From: an uncultured Acetobacteraceae bacterium
GTDB lineage: Bacteria; Pseudomonadota; Alphaproteobacteria; Acetobacterales; Acetobacteraceae
Length of the DNA stretch: 64,000 nt
Direction: 5' to 3'
NCBI GenBank assembly: GCA_903918315.1
Contig: CAIXEA010000010.1
Coordinates: forward strand, 1-64,000
Shown here in pieces: positions 37,236 through 47,156 of the stretch. The position numbers and the translations under genes were made by a program. How positions within the stretch are numbered: the stretch's first letter is position 1; every line of letters begins with the position of its first letter. The notes beneath the pieces are model-generated. The model saw nothing but the letters and a program-made list of their open reading frames with translations, was not told the origin of the DNA and did no database searches.

Positions 37236-37781
37236 ATGCCCCTTGATCCCAATCGAACCTTCATCCCGGTCCATATCGCGGTCTTGACGGTATCCGACAC
37301 CCGTACGCTGGCCACCGATACCTCCGGTGCCACGCTGGCGGATCGCATCATCGCCGCCGGGCACGTGGTGGCCGAACGTGCGCTGGACAAAGATGATGCG
37401 TCCGTGATCGAGGCGCGGCTGCGTGGTTGGATCGCCAATCCCGCCATCGATGTCGTCATCACCACCGGTGGCACCGGTATTACCGGCCGTGATGTGACCC
37501 CGGAAGCGTTCGACCGGGTTCTGGAAAAGCGTATCGAAGGCTTCGGTGAACTCTTCCGCATGTTGAGCTACGCCAAGATCGGCACCTCCACCATCCAGTC
37601 TCGTGCGATTGGCGGCGTTGCTGGCGGGACCTACCTGTTCGCGTTGCCCGGCAGCACCGGCGCGGTGAAGGATGGTTGGGACGACATCCTGGTGCACCAG
37701 TTGGATAACCGCTTTCGCCCCTGCAACCTGGTGGAACTGATGCCACGGCTTCAGGAACACCTGAAGCCAGCCGCCACATAG
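37236..37781 (+). CDS. moaB: Molybdenum cofactor biosynthesis protein B
   Basis: The 181-aa protein of the MoaB/MogA fold has AVLTVSDTRTLATDTSGATLADRIIAAGH, the adenylation/molybdopterin loop VVITTGGTGITGRDVTPEAF and ALPGSTGAVKDGWDDIL. It likely adenylates molybdopterin before molybdate insertion. GGAGG stands at an ideal distance. The only visible molybdoenzyme subunit in the window is at 53930-56257. Confidence 0.93.
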   Translation: MPLDPNRTFIPVHIAVLTVSDTRTLATDTSGATLADRIIAAGHVVAERALDKDDASVIEARLRGWIANPAIDVVITTGGTGITGRDVTPEAFDRVLEKRIEGFGELFRMLSYAKIGTSTIQSRAIGGVAGGTYLFALPGSTGAVKDGWDDILVHQLDNRFRPCNLVELMPRLQEHLKPAAT

Positions 37782-37835
37782 GCAGCAGCCCCGGAAACCG
37801 GGTAGACATCTCCGATCAAGCGCCGGGAGCATACC

Positions 37836-38828
37836 ATGGCACGCAAACTGAAGGTCGCGGTCCAGATGGACCCGATGGATACGATCAATATCGACGGCGA
37901 TTCCACCTTCGCCCTCATGCTCGAAGCACAGGCCCGCGGCCATGTGCTGTGGCATTATGAGGTGAAGCACATGGCGCTGACTGAAGGCGTGCGCCAGCCG
38001 AATGGCACCCGGGAGGAACGCCTGATGGCCCGGGCCCGGCCGGTGACGGTGGCGCGCCAGCATGGCGCGCATTACGAATTTGGCGCCCAGTCGGAGGTCA
38101 ATCTGGCCTCGATGGACACGATCCTGATGCGTCAGGATCCGCCCTTCGACATGGCCTATATCACCGCCACGCATCTGCTGGAGCATATCCACCCCAGGAC
38201 ATTGGTGGTGAATGACCCGGCCTCGGTCCGCAATGCGCCGGAGAAGCTGCTGGTCACGCATTTCCCGGACCTGATGCCGCCGACCATGATCACCTGGGAT
38301 CTGGAGGCGATCCGGTCCTTCCGTGCCCAATACAAGGACATCATCGTCAAGCCACTGTTCGGCAATGGCGGCGCCGGTGTGTTCCGGATCAAGCCGGATG
38401 ATGAGAACCTCGCCAGCCTCCTGGAAATGCACTTCGCCCGGTCGCGTGAGCCGCTGATGTTTCAGCGCTATGAGGCCTCGGTGCGCAAGGGCGACAAGCG
38501 GATTATCCTGGTCGATGGCGAACCGATGGGCGCGGTCAACCGCGTTCCGGCCGAGGGGGAGGCACGGTCGAACATGCATGTCGGCGGCAGACCGGAGAAA
38601 TCACCGCTGACCGCGCGGGATCGGGAGATCTGCGCCGCGATCGGTCCGACCTTGCGGGCGCAGGGGATGATCTTCGTCGGAATCGACGTGATCGGGGACT
38701 ACCTGACCGAGATCAACGTGACATCGCCGACGGGTTTGCAGGAGATTGCGCGGTTCGACGGAGTGCATCTGGAAAAGGCGATCTGGGACCGGATCGAGGC
38801 CAAGGTCGAAGCCAGCGCGCATATTTGA
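37836..38828 (+). CDS. gshB: Glutathione synthetase
   Basis: GshB joins gamma-glutamylcysteine and glycine with ATP. The 330-aa product shows [49 protein letters not shown], the ATP-grasp segment [18 protein letters not shown] and the C-terminal [22 protein letters not shown]. Length and motifs are standard. GGGAG precedes the ATG. Confidence 0.96.
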   Translation: MARKLKVAVQMDPMDTINIDGDSTFALMLEAQARGHVLWHYEVKHMALTEGVRQPNGTREERLMARARPVTVARQHGAHYEFGAQSEVNLASMDTILMRQDPPFDMAYITATHLLEHIHPRTLVVNDPASVRNAPEKLLVTHFPDLMPPTMITWDLEAIRSFRAQYKDIIVKPLFGNGGAGVFRIKPDDENLASLLEMHFARSREPLMFQRYEASVRKGDKRIILVDGEPMGAVNRVPAEGEARSNMHVGGRPEKSPLTARDREICAAIGPTLRAQGMIFVGIDVIGDYLTEINVTSPTGLQEIARFDGVHLEKAIWDRIEAKVEASAHI

Positions 38829-38891
38829 TCCCGTGTTCACGCCGGGCAATCACACTTGAACCCGAACCGGCAAAGCCAGGAGATAGCACCC

Positions 38892-39704
38892 ATGCCCGTC
38901 GTCGAAACCGAACGCCACGGCCAAATCCTCGTCGTCCGGATGAACCGACCCGAGCGGCTGAACGCGCTGAATCATGAAATGCGGTCGCTCCTGGCGGAAA
39001 CCTGGACCGAATTCCGCCATTCGGACACGCTGGAAGTCGCGATCTTCACCGGTGCCGGCCGCGGCTTTTGCGCCGGGGAGGATATGAAGGAATCGCTTCA
39101 GGATGGCGCTCCCGGCGGCCGCCGACCGGCGATGGAAGACCCGTTCATGTCGGGGGCGCTGGAAAAGCCGGTCATAGCTGCCATCAACGGCTTCGCCATG
39201 GGCGGCGGATTCATGCTGGTCGAGCGGACCGACCTCCGTTTGGCCGCGCGCGGCACGGTGTTTGAAGTGTCGGAGGCCAAGCGCTGGCTCCTCGGCGGCT
39301 ATAATCACGGCCATATCGCAAACGTGCCCTATCCGATCGCGATGGAAATGGCGTTGGGGTACCGCTTCACCGCGGAACGCTTCTATGAGCTTGGTTTTCT
39401 CAATCGGCTGACAGACCCGGACGATCTGATGCCCAGCGCGATGCAAATGGCTGAGCATCTGCTGACCCTGCCGCCGGCATCGCGCGTCAACACGGTGCAT
39501 ATGATGCGTCAGATGCGCCCGGCACCGAGCGCGGAGATGCAACGCCTTGCTGAAGCGCTGCATCATCACGGAGCGAAAAGCGACCGTATGGAATCCCGTG
39601 CCGCTTTCGCCGAGAAGCGTAAGCCCAATTACATTGGCTGGGACGATCCCCAGGATCGCTACCGGCTGCCGACTTTGGAATCGATCAAGGCGTCGGACGG
39701 CTGA
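38892..39704 (+). CDS. Enoyl-CoA hydratase/isomerase family protein
   Basis: The 270-aa crotonase begins VVETERHGQILVVRMNRPERLNALNHEM and has oxyanion segments GAGRGFCAGEDMKE and INGFAMGGGFMLVERTDLRL. The region for the second catalytic residue, EVSEAKRWLLGGYNHG, differs from ordinary hydratases, so the reaction is uncertain. AGGAG lies before ATG 38892; an earlier in-frame ATG at 38856 lacks one. It is probably separate from gshB (63-nt gap). Confidence 0.85.
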   Translation: MPVVETERHGQILVVRMNRPERLNALNHEMRSLLAETWTEFRHSDTLEVAIFTGAGRGFCAGEDMKESLQDGAPGGRRPAMEDPFMSGALEKPVIAAINGFAMGGGFMLVERTDLRLAARGTVFEVSEAKRWLLGGYNHGHIANVPYPIAMEMALGYRFTAERFYELGFLNRLTDPDDLMPSAMQMAEHLLTLPPASRVNTVHMMRQMRPAPSAEMQRLAEALHHHGAKSDRMESRAAFAEKRKPNYIGWDDPQDRYRLPTLESIKASDG

Positions 39705-39728
39705 AAGCGAGCCTGCGGGTCGCAACCA

Positions 39729-40673
39729 TCAGCGCGCCTGTTGGATCGCAGACAGGATCCAGTGACCGCCGCTGGCCCGGACGAACGTCCAGATTTCGGT
39801 CGCCACCACGTGCTCGGTCGGGCTGCCGTCCACGATCCGGCCGGTTTGGTCCATGGTCACATCCGTCATGGAGAACCGCATGGCCACCGTGGCGTATTCG
39901 GTCGCGCCCTCGGCCCAGGCCTGTGCCAGGTCGCCGGATTGCAGCCGCACGTCGCTGACGACGTTGCGCAGGCCGCGGCTCACCTGCTGCGACAGCTGTT
40001 CATTGAAATAGCTTAACATTTCGGGCGTCGCCATCGCACGCAACCCGTTCAGGTCATGCGCGCTCCAGGCGGCCTGGATGCCTTTCAGCAACTGCTCGAA
40101 CTGCTGGTAATCCTGTGGCCCGATCTGGATTGGCGGCGGGCCCGCCGGGGCGCCGCCCGCCATGCCCGACGGCATCCCACCCGGGATTCCCCCAGGCAGT
40201 CCTTGACGCATCATCGGCCCCTGCGCCGGCGCCGGGGCGCGGTTCATGAACATGCCCCACAGCCAGCGCACCAACATCCCGATCAGCGCGAATTGCAGCA
40301 GAAGTCCGAGGAATCCCATCATCCCCAGCCCGCCGCCCATGAAGCCATGGCCGAACAGCATCCCGCCGATACCGGCCCCGATCAGGCCGCCCATGAGACC
40401 GGATGTGAACGAGGAGCGCGGCGCCATCGCCGGCTGCGACGCGTAGCCCGGTGCGCCGGAGGGGGCGCCGTAGCCGGGGGTGGGCGCGGTCATGCTGCGC
40501 TGCATCGGCGCCGCGCCCATGGGGGCGGTATTGGTCCGTGGTGGCGCGGAGAAGGTCATGCTGCCCCGGCTGCCCATCGACGAAGAATCACCGGCGCGCG
40601 CGAGGGATAAGCCGGGCGCCAGGGCGATCGCTAAAGCGGGCAGGAGGGTAAGAATAAAACGGCTGCGTTGCAT
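39729..40673 (-). CDS. Secreted/membrane Tim44-like domain protein
   Basis: The 314-aa product has a signal sequence (FILTLLPALAIALAPGLSLARA). A Ser/Pro/Gly/Met-rich linker and a Gly-rich hydrophobic region (GLMGGLIGAGIGGMLFGHGFMGGGLGMMGFLGLLLQFALIGMLV) follow. The C-terminal Tim44-like/NTF2-type domain (DYQQFEQLLKGIQAAWSAHDLNGLRAMATPEMLSYFNEQL) closes it. Bacterial members have an unclear role at the cell envelope. It lies 72 nt downstream of pmbA on the same strand. Confidence 0.85.
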   Translation of the reverse strand: MQRSRFILTLLPALAIALAPGLSLARAGDSSSMGSRGSMTFSAPPRTNTAPMGAAPMQRSMTAPTPGYGAPSGAPGYASQPAMAPRSSFTSGLMGGLIGAGIGGMLFGHGFMGGGLGMMGFLGLLLQFALIGMLVRWLWGMFMNRAPAPAQGPMMRQGLPGGIPGGMPSGMAGGAPAGPPPIQIGPQDYQQFEQLLKGIQAAWSAHDLNGLRAMATPEMLSYFNEQLSQQVSRGLRNVVSDVRLQSGDLAQAWAEGATEYATVAMRFSMTDVTMDQTGRIVDGSPTEHVVATEIWTFVRASGGHWILSAIQQAR

Positions 40674-40745
40674 GGTTGTTTTGGCTCTTATTGTTGGACC
40701 AAACGCGATATGGGGTGCCGGTCGATGTGGCAACAGGGGGCACAT

Positions 40746-42077
40746 TCAGCTCCCTGCCAATGTCATTTCCTCGATCCGCACCGTCGGCGAATCCGTGCCA
40801 CGGCGGAACCGAAGATCACTGGCCGGCGTCAAATGGGCGAACATCTCGTTCAGATTCGACGCGACCGTGATCTCTGCCACCGGTTCGGCCAATACGCCGT
40901 CGCGGATCATGAACCCCGCCGCGCCCCGGCTGTAATCGCCGGTCAGCCCGTTCACGCCCATGCCGATGAGCTCGGTGATATAAAGCCCGAGCTTGATGTC
41001 GGCCATGAGTTCGGCCGGGCTGAGCGCGCCGGCTGCCAGGTACAAGTTGGTGGCCGAGGGCGACGGCGGGCCACTCGTCCCGCGCGCCGCGTGACCGGTC
41101 GAGACCAGCCCCAATTGCCGCGCCGAGCGGCTATCCAGCAGCCAGGTCGTCAAAATCCCATCTTCAATCAAAGCCCGTGCCCGTGTCGGCGTGCCTTCTC
41201 CATCGAACATTTTGGAACGCGGTCCGCGCACCCGGCGCGGATCGTCATGGACAGCGATGCCCGGCGCGAAGAGCCGCTGCCCCATCTTGTCCTTGAGGAA
41301 CGTGGTCCCGCGTGCGACCGAGGCGCCATTGATCGCGCCCGTCAGATGCCCCAGCAGGCTGCCGGCCACGCGGGGATCAAAGACGACCGGCATTTTTCCG
41401 GTTTGCGGCCGGGTGGGATTGAGCCGGCGTACCGCCTGTTCCCCGGCATTGCGCCCGATCGCAACGGGATCGTCGAGGTCCGACAAATAGGCGGTGCTGT
41501 GGTAGTCGTAATCGCGCTGCATTCCGGTGCCGCTGCCAGCCAAAGCGGTGGCGGAGATCGAATGCCCGGTGCCGGCGCGCCGCCCCGAGAAACCGGCGGA
41601 TGTGACCAGGAACACCTCCGACCGTCCGTAGCCGGCGCTGGCCCCTTCTGAATTCGTCACCCCGGCAACCGCCATCGCGGCCTCTTCCGCGGCTGAGGCA
41701 CGGGCGATCAGGTCCGCAGAACCGGGTTCCCGCGGATCGTCCTGATCCAGCGTGTCTGGGTCCGGTGGCGCCATGGTGTCGGCCAGACCGGCATAACGGT
41801 CTTCGGGCACGACTTTCGCCATGGCCACGGCACGCCTGGCCAGCGCATCAAACCCAGCGGGGTCCACCGAACTGGAGGATACGATCGCGGCGCGTTGACC
41901 CAGAAACACCCGAAGGCCGAGGTCCCGCCCCTCCGACCGTTCAATATGATCGGTCTGGCCCAGGCGGCGCTGTACCGAGACAGAGGTGCCAGCGACAAGC
42001 AAGGCATCCGCGGCATCCGCCCCGGCGGCGCGGGCGCGGGCGATGAGGTCGGACAGAAGTGAAGCGTAATCGGTCAT
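40746..42077 (-). CDS. pmbA: TldD/PmbA family metalloprotease subunit
   Basis: PmbA (TldE) forms a heterodimeric protease with TldD that degrades peptides such as CcdA and matures microcins. The 443-aa protein has GTSVSVQRRLGQTDHIERSEGRDLGLRVFLGQRAAIVSSSSVDP and MPVVFDPRVAGSLLGHLTGAINGASVARGTTFL. GVNGLTGDYSRGAAGFMIRDG near the C-terminus is typical of TldE, which lacks the metal site of TldD. TldD is not in the window. It is divergent from the mlaF-like gene. Confidence 0.92.
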   Translation of the reverse strand: MTDYASLLSDLIARARAAGADAADALLVAGTSVSVQRRLGQTDHIERSEGRDLGLRVFLGQRAAIVSSSSVDPAGFDALARRAVAMAKVVPEDRYAGLADTMAPPDPDTLDQDDPREPGSADLIARASAAEEAAMAVAGVTNSEGASAGYGRSEVFLVTSAGFSGRRAGTGHSISATALAGSGTGMQRDYDYHSTAYLSDLDDPVAIGRNAGEQAVRRLNPTRPQTGKMPVVFDPRVAGSLLGHLTGAINGASVARGTTFLKDKMGQRLFAPGIAVHDDPRRVRGPRSKMFDGEGTPTRARALIEDGILTTWLLDSRSARQLGLVSTGHAARGTSGPPSPSATNLYLAAGALSPAELMADIKLGLYITELIGMGVNGLTGDYSRGAAGFMIRDGVLAEPVAEITVASNLNEMFAHLTPASDLRFRRGTDSPTVRIEEMTLAGS

Positions 42078-42264
42078 GCCGGTTGGGTTCCGCTCAGGTT
42101 GGGTGCCACTCAGGGGCGCGCGATCGCACCCTATCGCGATGTGCCCGCCGGGTCACGCGGTCAAGGCGGGCGCCTTTCTCCCCGTCACCCGATTGCCCTG
42201 GCAGGTGGCGCGCCGCGGCGCCGCATGCCAGAACACGGCACTCACAACCGCCCGGCCGAAGCTC

Positions 42265-43041
42265 ATGACCGACGTGACCCCCAAGATCCGCCTGCGCGGT
42301 CTGCGCAAGAGTTTCGGCCCCAAGGTCGTGCTCGACGGCATCGACCTCGACGTCATGCCCGGGACCTCCCTGGTCGTTATCGGCGGGTCCGGTTCCGGCA
42401 AGTCGGTGCTGCTGAAATGCATCATCGGATTGATCCAGCCGGACTCCGGCAGCATCGAGATCGATGGCCATGACATCACCCGTCTTCCCTACCGGGAGCA
42501 GGTCGAGGCGCGGGCCCATATCGGCATGCTGTTCCAGGCCGGGGCGCTGTTCGACAGCTTGCCGGTCTGGGAGAATGTCGTGTTCGGGCTGCTGGCCCAG
42601 CGCAAACTCACGCGGTCCGAAGGCCGCGACAAAGCGGCCGAATTCCTGGCACAAGTGGGCCTTGCCGCCAGCGTGGGTGAGCTTTCGCCGGCGGAATTGT
42701 CCGGCGGTATGCAAAAGCGCGTCGCACTGGCCCGCGCCATCGCCGCCCGCCCCGATATTCTGTTCTTCGATGAGCCGACGACCGGGCTCGATCCGATCAT
42801 GGGTGCGGTCATCGATGGGTTGATCGTCGAATGCGTCAAGGGCCTCGGCAGCACGGCCATCGCCATCACGCATGACATGGCCAGTGCGCGCCGTATCGGT
42901 GATGCGGCGGCGATGATCCACAAGGGTCAGATCGTGTGGACGGGCAAGGCGGTCGAATTGATGGACAGCGGCAACGCCATGGTCGACCAGTTCACCCATG
43001 GCCGTCGTGAGGGGCCAATCCAGATGGAGTTGCGGCGCTGA
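42265..43041 (+). CDS. ABC transporter ATP-binding protein, MlaF-like
   Basis: The 258-aa ATPase has Walker A GGSGSGKS, Q-loop MLFQAGALFDSLPVWENVVF, signature LSGGMQKR and Walker B ILFFDEPTTGLDP. The Q-loop and QAGALFDSL text match the MlaF/phospholipid retrograde-transport family. MlaF normally works with MlaE and MlaD, but no permease or MCE gene is adjacent on either side. ATG at 42265 begins the conserved domain; an earlier in-frame start adds non-conserved residues. The next gene begins 5 nt after its stop. Confidence 0.88.
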   Translation: MTDVTPKIRLRGLRKSFGPKVVLDGIDLDVMPGTSLVVIGGSGSGKSVLLKCIIGLIQPDSGSIEIDGHDITRLPYREQVEARAHIGMLFQAGALFDSLPVWENVVFGLLAQRKLTRSEGRDKAAEFLAQVGLAASVGELSPAELSGGMQKRVALARAIAARPDILFFDEPTTGLDPIMGAVIDGLIVECVKGLGSTAIAITHDMASARRIGDAAAMIHKGQIVWTGKAVELMDSGNAMVDQFTHGRREGPIQMELRR

Positions 43042-43046
43042 TACGC

Positions 43047-43637
43047 ATGCGCGGGGTGAGGGCGGCACTGCTGATGACGGCGTTGGGGTCGACAGGCCCG
43101 GCGTTCCCAGGCGCTGCCGCGGCCCCTGTCCCCACGCCCCGCGGCGGTATGATCCCGGCACCGGTCGTTATGACCGCCGACACGGCTCGCCCGGCAACCC
43201 AATTCGCGGGCCTGTTTGTCCAGGCCTGCATGGCCTTCGCCGGTGACGCCGCGGGGTTGCGCGGCTGGGCGGCCAAAACCGGCCTGCCGGCGCTGCCGGA
43301 TCAGGTGGCCGCGGTTTTGCTGCACAATGCCCCAGGCCGCGCCTTCGATGCCTCGCCGGCCGGCACGAAGCTGGCACTGGTGTCTTCCGACGATGGAATA
43401 TGTGCCGTCGTAACCGACCGGGCCGCGCAGGCCGCGGTCACGGAGTCCCTGGAAGCCGCGCTGACCCAGGCCGGCGTGGCCTTCCGCCTTGCCATCGACC
43501 GTGACGATACCCGGACCAGGCCGCTTCATTTTCGGGAGTATCTCGCGACCCGCACAAGCCGCTCCTGGCGAATCCTGGCAGCGACCGTCAATGATCCGGT
43601 TGGCGGGCAGGCGATGCTCACCGCCGCCCCTGAATAG
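43047..43637 (+). CDS. Secreted hypothetical protein
   Basis: The 196-aa product has an N-terminal export signal ending near AAAAPVPTP. A globular region includes FAGLFVQACMAFAGDAAGLRGWAAKTGLPALPDQ and LALVSSDDGICAVVTDRAAQAAV, with two conserved-looking Cys. This resembles small periplasmic proteins of unknown function seen in related bacteria. It lies between the mlaF-like gene and radA, 8 nt before the latter. Confidence 0.65.
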   Translation: MRGVRAALLMTALGSTGPAFPGAAAAPVPTPRGGMIPAPVVMTADTARPATQFAGLFVQACMAFAGDAAGLRGWAAKTGLPALPDQVAAVLLHNAPGRAFDASPAGTKLALVSSDDGICAVVTDRAAQAAVTESLEAALTQAGVAFRLAIDRDDTRTRPLHFREYLATRTSRSWRILAATVNDPVGGQAMLTAAPE

Positions 43638-43645
43638 GAAACCGC

Positions 43646-45037
43646 GTGGCCAAGCCCGTCACCCGCTTCGTCTGCCAGTCCTGCGGCGCCGTCACCCTGA
43701 AATGGGCCGGCAAGTGCGAGACCTGCGGCGAATGGAATACCGTTGAAGAAGAGACCATTGCCGCCCGGCCCGGCCCCGCTGGCAAGGCGGCCACGGGTAA
43801 GCGCGTCTCCTTCGTCGGCCTGTCCGGCACCGCCGAACCGCCGCCGCGCGCGCCCACGGGGATCGACGAGCTGGACCGCGTCCTCGGCGGCGGGCTGGTG
43901 CCATCCTCCGTCGTGCTGGTCGGGGGCGACCCTGGTATCGGCAAATCGACGCTGCTGCTGCAGGCCGCCGCCCAGCTCGCCCGCACCGGCAAGCGAGTGC
44001 TTTATGTCTCCGGCGAAGAATCGATCGAACAGGTGCGTCTGCGCGCCCGCCGGCTGGGCGTGTCCGACACGTCCATCGAGCTCGCGGCCGCCGTCAATGT
44101 GCGCGACATCGCCGCCACGCTGGAGCAATCGAAGGACGCTGCTCTGGTGGTCATCGACTCCATCCAGACCATGTGGCTGGATTCGATCGAAAGCGCGCCC
44201 GGCACGGTCGCCCAGGTTCGCGCTTGTTCGTTCGAACTGATCCGGCTCGCCAAGACCAGCGCCTTCAGCCTCGTGCTGGTTGGCCACGTCACCAAAGACG
44301 GCTCACTCGCCGGCCCGCGTGTGCTGGAGCACATGGTCGACGCGGTGCTGTATTTCGAGGGCGATCGCGGCCATCAGTTCCGCATCCTGCGCGCCGTCAA
44401 GAACCGCTTCGGCGCCACCGATGAGATCGGCGTGTTCGAGATGACCGAGCGCGGCCTGGCGGAAGTTCCGAACCCTTCGGCCCTGTTCCTGGCCGAACGT
44501 CGCGGCAACATTGCCGGCAGCGCCGTGTTCGCCGGCCTGGAAGGTACGCGACCGGTGCTGGTGGAGGTGCAGGCCTTGCTCGCCCCCAATCCCGGCGGCT
44601 CGCCCCGGCGATCGGTCATTGGCTGGGATGGCGGCCGGCTGGGCATGCTGCTGGCGGTGCTGGAAACGCGCGCCGGCGTGCGGATGAACCAGACGGACGT
44701 CTATCTGAACATCGCCGGCGGCTTGCGGGTCAACGAGCCTGCCGCCGATTTGGCCATCGCCGCCGCCATCGCCTCCGCCGCCTTTGACAGGCCCACCAGT
44801 CCAGGCATGGTCTATTTCGGTGAAATCGGCCTGTCGGGGGAGGTCAGGCAGGTTGCTCAGGCGGAAGCGCGGCTGAAAGAGGCGGCCAAACTCGGGTTCG
44901 ACTCGGCTGCTTTACCGCGCCGGCTCGCACACGGAAATCGCAAGCTGGCGGCACCGGAGGGACTTCGGCTTGAGGAAATCGGCCACATTACCGATCTGGT
45001 GGCCCGCTTTGCGCCGGAATCCGAAAAGGCAGTGTGA
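43646..45037 (+). CDS. radA: DNA repair protein RadA
   Basis: RadA is a RecA-like branch-migration helicase acting in recombination. The 463-aa protein has the N-terminal zinc finger (FVCQSCGAVTLKWAGKCETCGEW), Walker A GGDPGIGKSTLLLQ, Walker B VVIDSIQTMW, the family-specific KNRFGATDEIGVFEM and a C-terminal Lon-like domain (FGEIGLSGEVRQVAQAEARLKEAAKLGF). The start is GTG with AGGAA upstream. It is followed by cvpA and purF, an alphaproteobacterial gene order. Confidence 0.96.
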   Translation: MAKPVTRFVCQSCGAVTLKWAGKCETCGEWNTVEEETIAARPGPAGKAATGKRVSFVGLSGTAEPPPRAPTGIDELDRVLGGGLVPSSVVLVGGDPGIGKSTLLLQAAAQLARTGKRVLYVSGEESIEQVRLRARRLGVSDTSIELAAAVNVRDIAATLEQSKDAALVVIDSIQTMWLDSIESAPGTVAQVRACSFELIRLAKTSAFSLVLVGHVTKDGSLAGPRVLEHMVDAVLYFEGDRGHQFRILRAVKNRFGATDEIGVFEMTERGLAEVPNPSALFLAERRGNIAGSAVFAGLEGTRPVLVEVQALLAPNPGGSPRRSVIGWDGGRLGMLLAVLETRAGVRMNQTDVYLNIAGGLRVNEPAADLAIAAAIASAAFDRPTSPGMVYFGEIGLSGEVRQVAQAEARLKEAAKLGFDSAALPRRLAHGNRKLAAPEGLRLEEIGHITDLVARFAPESEKAV

Positions 45038-45099
45038 TCTTGGCTTGGCTCCGGCGCCAAGGCGGACGATAACCCCCGCGGGCGTTATGTGGCGGTTGC

Positions 45100-45666
45100 A
45101 TGACCTGGGTTGATTTGGCTGTTCTGGGGTTGCTTGGCCTTTCGGGCCTGCTGGCGTTCATGCGCGGGCTGGTGCGAGAGGTCCTTGGTATCGGCGCCTG
45201 GATCGGCTCCGTGGCGATCGCCACGACGGCGCTGCCGTGGGGCCGGGAATTCGGGGCACAATGGATCAGCGACCCACAATTGCTCACCGCCGCCAGTTTC
45301 ACCGCCATCCTGCTGATCGCGCTGATTGTGCTGTCATTGATCGCACGCCAGGTCAGCAATGCGATCAAAGGTTCGGCGCTGGGCGGGATCGACCGCACGC
45401 TGGGGCTCGTGTTTGGGCTGGCGCGTGGCGCGGCCGTCCTGATTATCGCCTACCTCGTTGGGGGGATGGTGGTTGCCACCGATCATTGGCCCCCCCAGAT
45501 CCTTGAAGCCCGCAGCCTGCCGCTCATCTATGAGGGTGCGAAAACGGTGCGGGATTTGTTGCCCGCTGGCTACCAACCAAAAATCTTTGAACCACCAGCA
45601 GGGCGGCATACCTCGGCCGATGCCTTGCTTCATGCGGCCCCGCAAGGCCGTGCTATCGGCCGCTGA
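45100..45666 (+). CDS. cvpA: CvpA family membrane protein
   Basis: The 188-aa inner-membrane protein has about four hydrophobic segments: WVDLAVLGLLGLSGLLAFMRGLVREVLGIGAWIGSVAIA, SFTAILLIALIVLSLIARQVS and ALGGIDRTLGLVFGLARGAAVLIIAYLVGG. The GIDRTLGLVFGLARG motif is characteristic. CvpA is linked to colicin V export and to envelope homeostasis; its mechanism is unsettled. It sits 20 nt before purF, as in many bacteria. Confidence 0.92.
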   Translation: MTWVDLAVLGLLGLSGLLAFMRGLVREVLGIGAWIGSVAIATTALPWGREFGAQWISDPQLLTAASFTAILLIALIVLSLIARQVSNAIKGSALGGIDRTLGLVFGLARGAAVLIIAYLVGGMVVATDHWPPQILEARSLPLIYEGAKTVRDLLPAGYQPKIFEPPAGRHTSADALLHAAPQGRAIGR

Positions 45667-45686
45667 GGCGAACCAGGAGACTCATC

Positions 45687-47156
45687 ATGGCACGCGCGAT
45701 CGATAACGGCGACGGTGATTCGTTGCACGAAGAATGCGGCGTCTTTGGCATCTGGAACGTGCCTGATGCGGCGGTGGTCACCGCGCTCGGTCTGCATTCC
45801 TTGCAGCATCGCGGGCAGGAGGCGACCGGGATCGTCAGTCTGGATCGGGGGAAATTCCACTCCCACCGTGGTCTCGGCCTGGTGGGGGACAATTTCAGTG
45901 AACCGCGGGTCATGGCGGGCCTGCCAGGGCGCACCGCCATCGGCCACAACCGATATGCCACCACCGGCGACACCATCCTGCGCAACGTCCAGCCGCTCTA
46001 CGCCGATTTTGAGTTCGGCGGCTTCGCCGTCGCCCATAACGGCAATCTGACCAACGCCCATATCCTGCATCGCCAATTGGTGCGCCGTGGTTGCCTGTTC
46101 CAGTCCACCACGGACTCGGAGGTGTTCGTCCACCTCATCGCGATCAGCCTCTATTCCACGGTCGAAGACCGGCTGATCGACGCGCTCAAGCAGGTGGTCG
46201 GCGCCTATTCTCTGGTCGCGCTGTCGAATCATGCCTTGATCGGTGTGCGCGACCCGCTGGGCGTGCGGCCGCTGATCCTGGGCCGCGTGCCCGATGCCGG
46301 CCCGACCGGCGGCTGGGTGTTGGCGTCCGAGACCTGCGCGCTCGACATCGCCGGGGCCGAGTTCATTCGCGACGTGGAACCCGGTGAGATCGTTGTGATC
46401 GACGACAACGGGGTGCGCAGCATCAAACCCTTCACCGCGACGAAAGAGCGGTTCTGCGTCTTCGAATATATCTATTTCGCCCGGCCGGATTCGGTCATGG
46501 AGGGCATGCCGGTTTACAACGCGCGCAAGCGTATCGGCGCCGAACTGGCGCGGGAAGCCCATGTGCAAGCCGACGTGATCGTGCCCGTGCCGGACTCCGG
46601 CGTGCCCGCGGCTATGGGCTATGCGGTCGAAAGCGGCATTCCCTTCGAGCTTGGAATTATTCGTAACCATTATGTCGGGCGCACGTTTATCGAGCCGACC
46701 GATCATATTCGGAATCTTGGCGTGAAGCTGAAACACTCGGCCAATCGGCCGGTGCTGGATGGGAAGCGGGTGATTTTGGTGGATGATTCCATCGTGCGCG
46801 GCACCACCAGCAAGAAGATCGTCGAAATGGTCCGCAATGCGGGCGCGAAAGAGGTGCATATGCGGATCTCCTCGCCACCCACGACGCATTCCTGCTTTTA
46901 CGGCATCGACACGCCGGAGCAGAGCAAACTGCTCGCCCATAGCCATAGTGTAACGGAAATGGCGGAACTCATTGGTGTCGATAGCCTGGCCTTCATCTCC
47001 ATCGACGGGCTTTACCGGGCCTTGGGCAAGCCTGGCCGTAATGCGGCTGATCCGCATTACTGCGACGCCTGTTTCACCGGCGATTACCCGATCGCGCTGG
47101 CTGATCAGGAAGCGACGCCGGAGCGCCAACTGAGCCTCCTGGCAGCAACCAACTGA
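45687..47156 (+). CDS. purF: Amidophosphoribosyltransferase
   Basis: PurF makes phosphoribosylamine from PRPP and glutamine, the first step of purine synthesis. The 489-aa product carries a 16-residue propeptide before the N-terminal nucleophile Cys17 (HEECGVFGIW), glutaminase residues LGLHSLQHRGQEATGI and GHNRYATTG, and the PRPP loop VILVDDSIVRGTT. CYGIDTP-like text appears as FYGIDTPEQSKL. AGGAG precedes the ATG. Its stop overlaps the next start by one base (TGATG). Confidence 0.97.
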   Translation: MARAIDNGDGDSLHEECGVFGIWNVPDAAVVTALGLHSLQHRGQEATGIVSLDRGKFHSHRGLGLVGDNFSEPRVMAGLPGRTAIGHNRYATTGDTILRNVQPLYADFEFGGFAVAHNGNLTNAHILHRQLVRRGCLFQSTTDSEVFVHLIAISLYSTVEDRLIDALKQVVGAYSLVALSNHALIGVRDPLGVRPLILGRVPDAGPTGGWVLASETCALDIAGAEFIRDVEPGEIVVIDDNGVRSIKPFTATKERFCVFEYIYFARPDSVMEGMPVYNARKRIGAELAREAHVQADVIVPVPDSGVPAAMGYAVESGIPFELGIIRNHYVGRTFIEPTDHIRNLGVKLKHSANRPVLDGKRVILVDDSIVRGTTSKKIVEMVRNAGAKEVHMRISSPPTTHSCFYGIDTPEQSKLLAHSHSVTEMAELIGVDSLAFISIDGLYRALGKPGRNAADPHYCDACFTGDYPIALADQEATPERQLSLLAATN

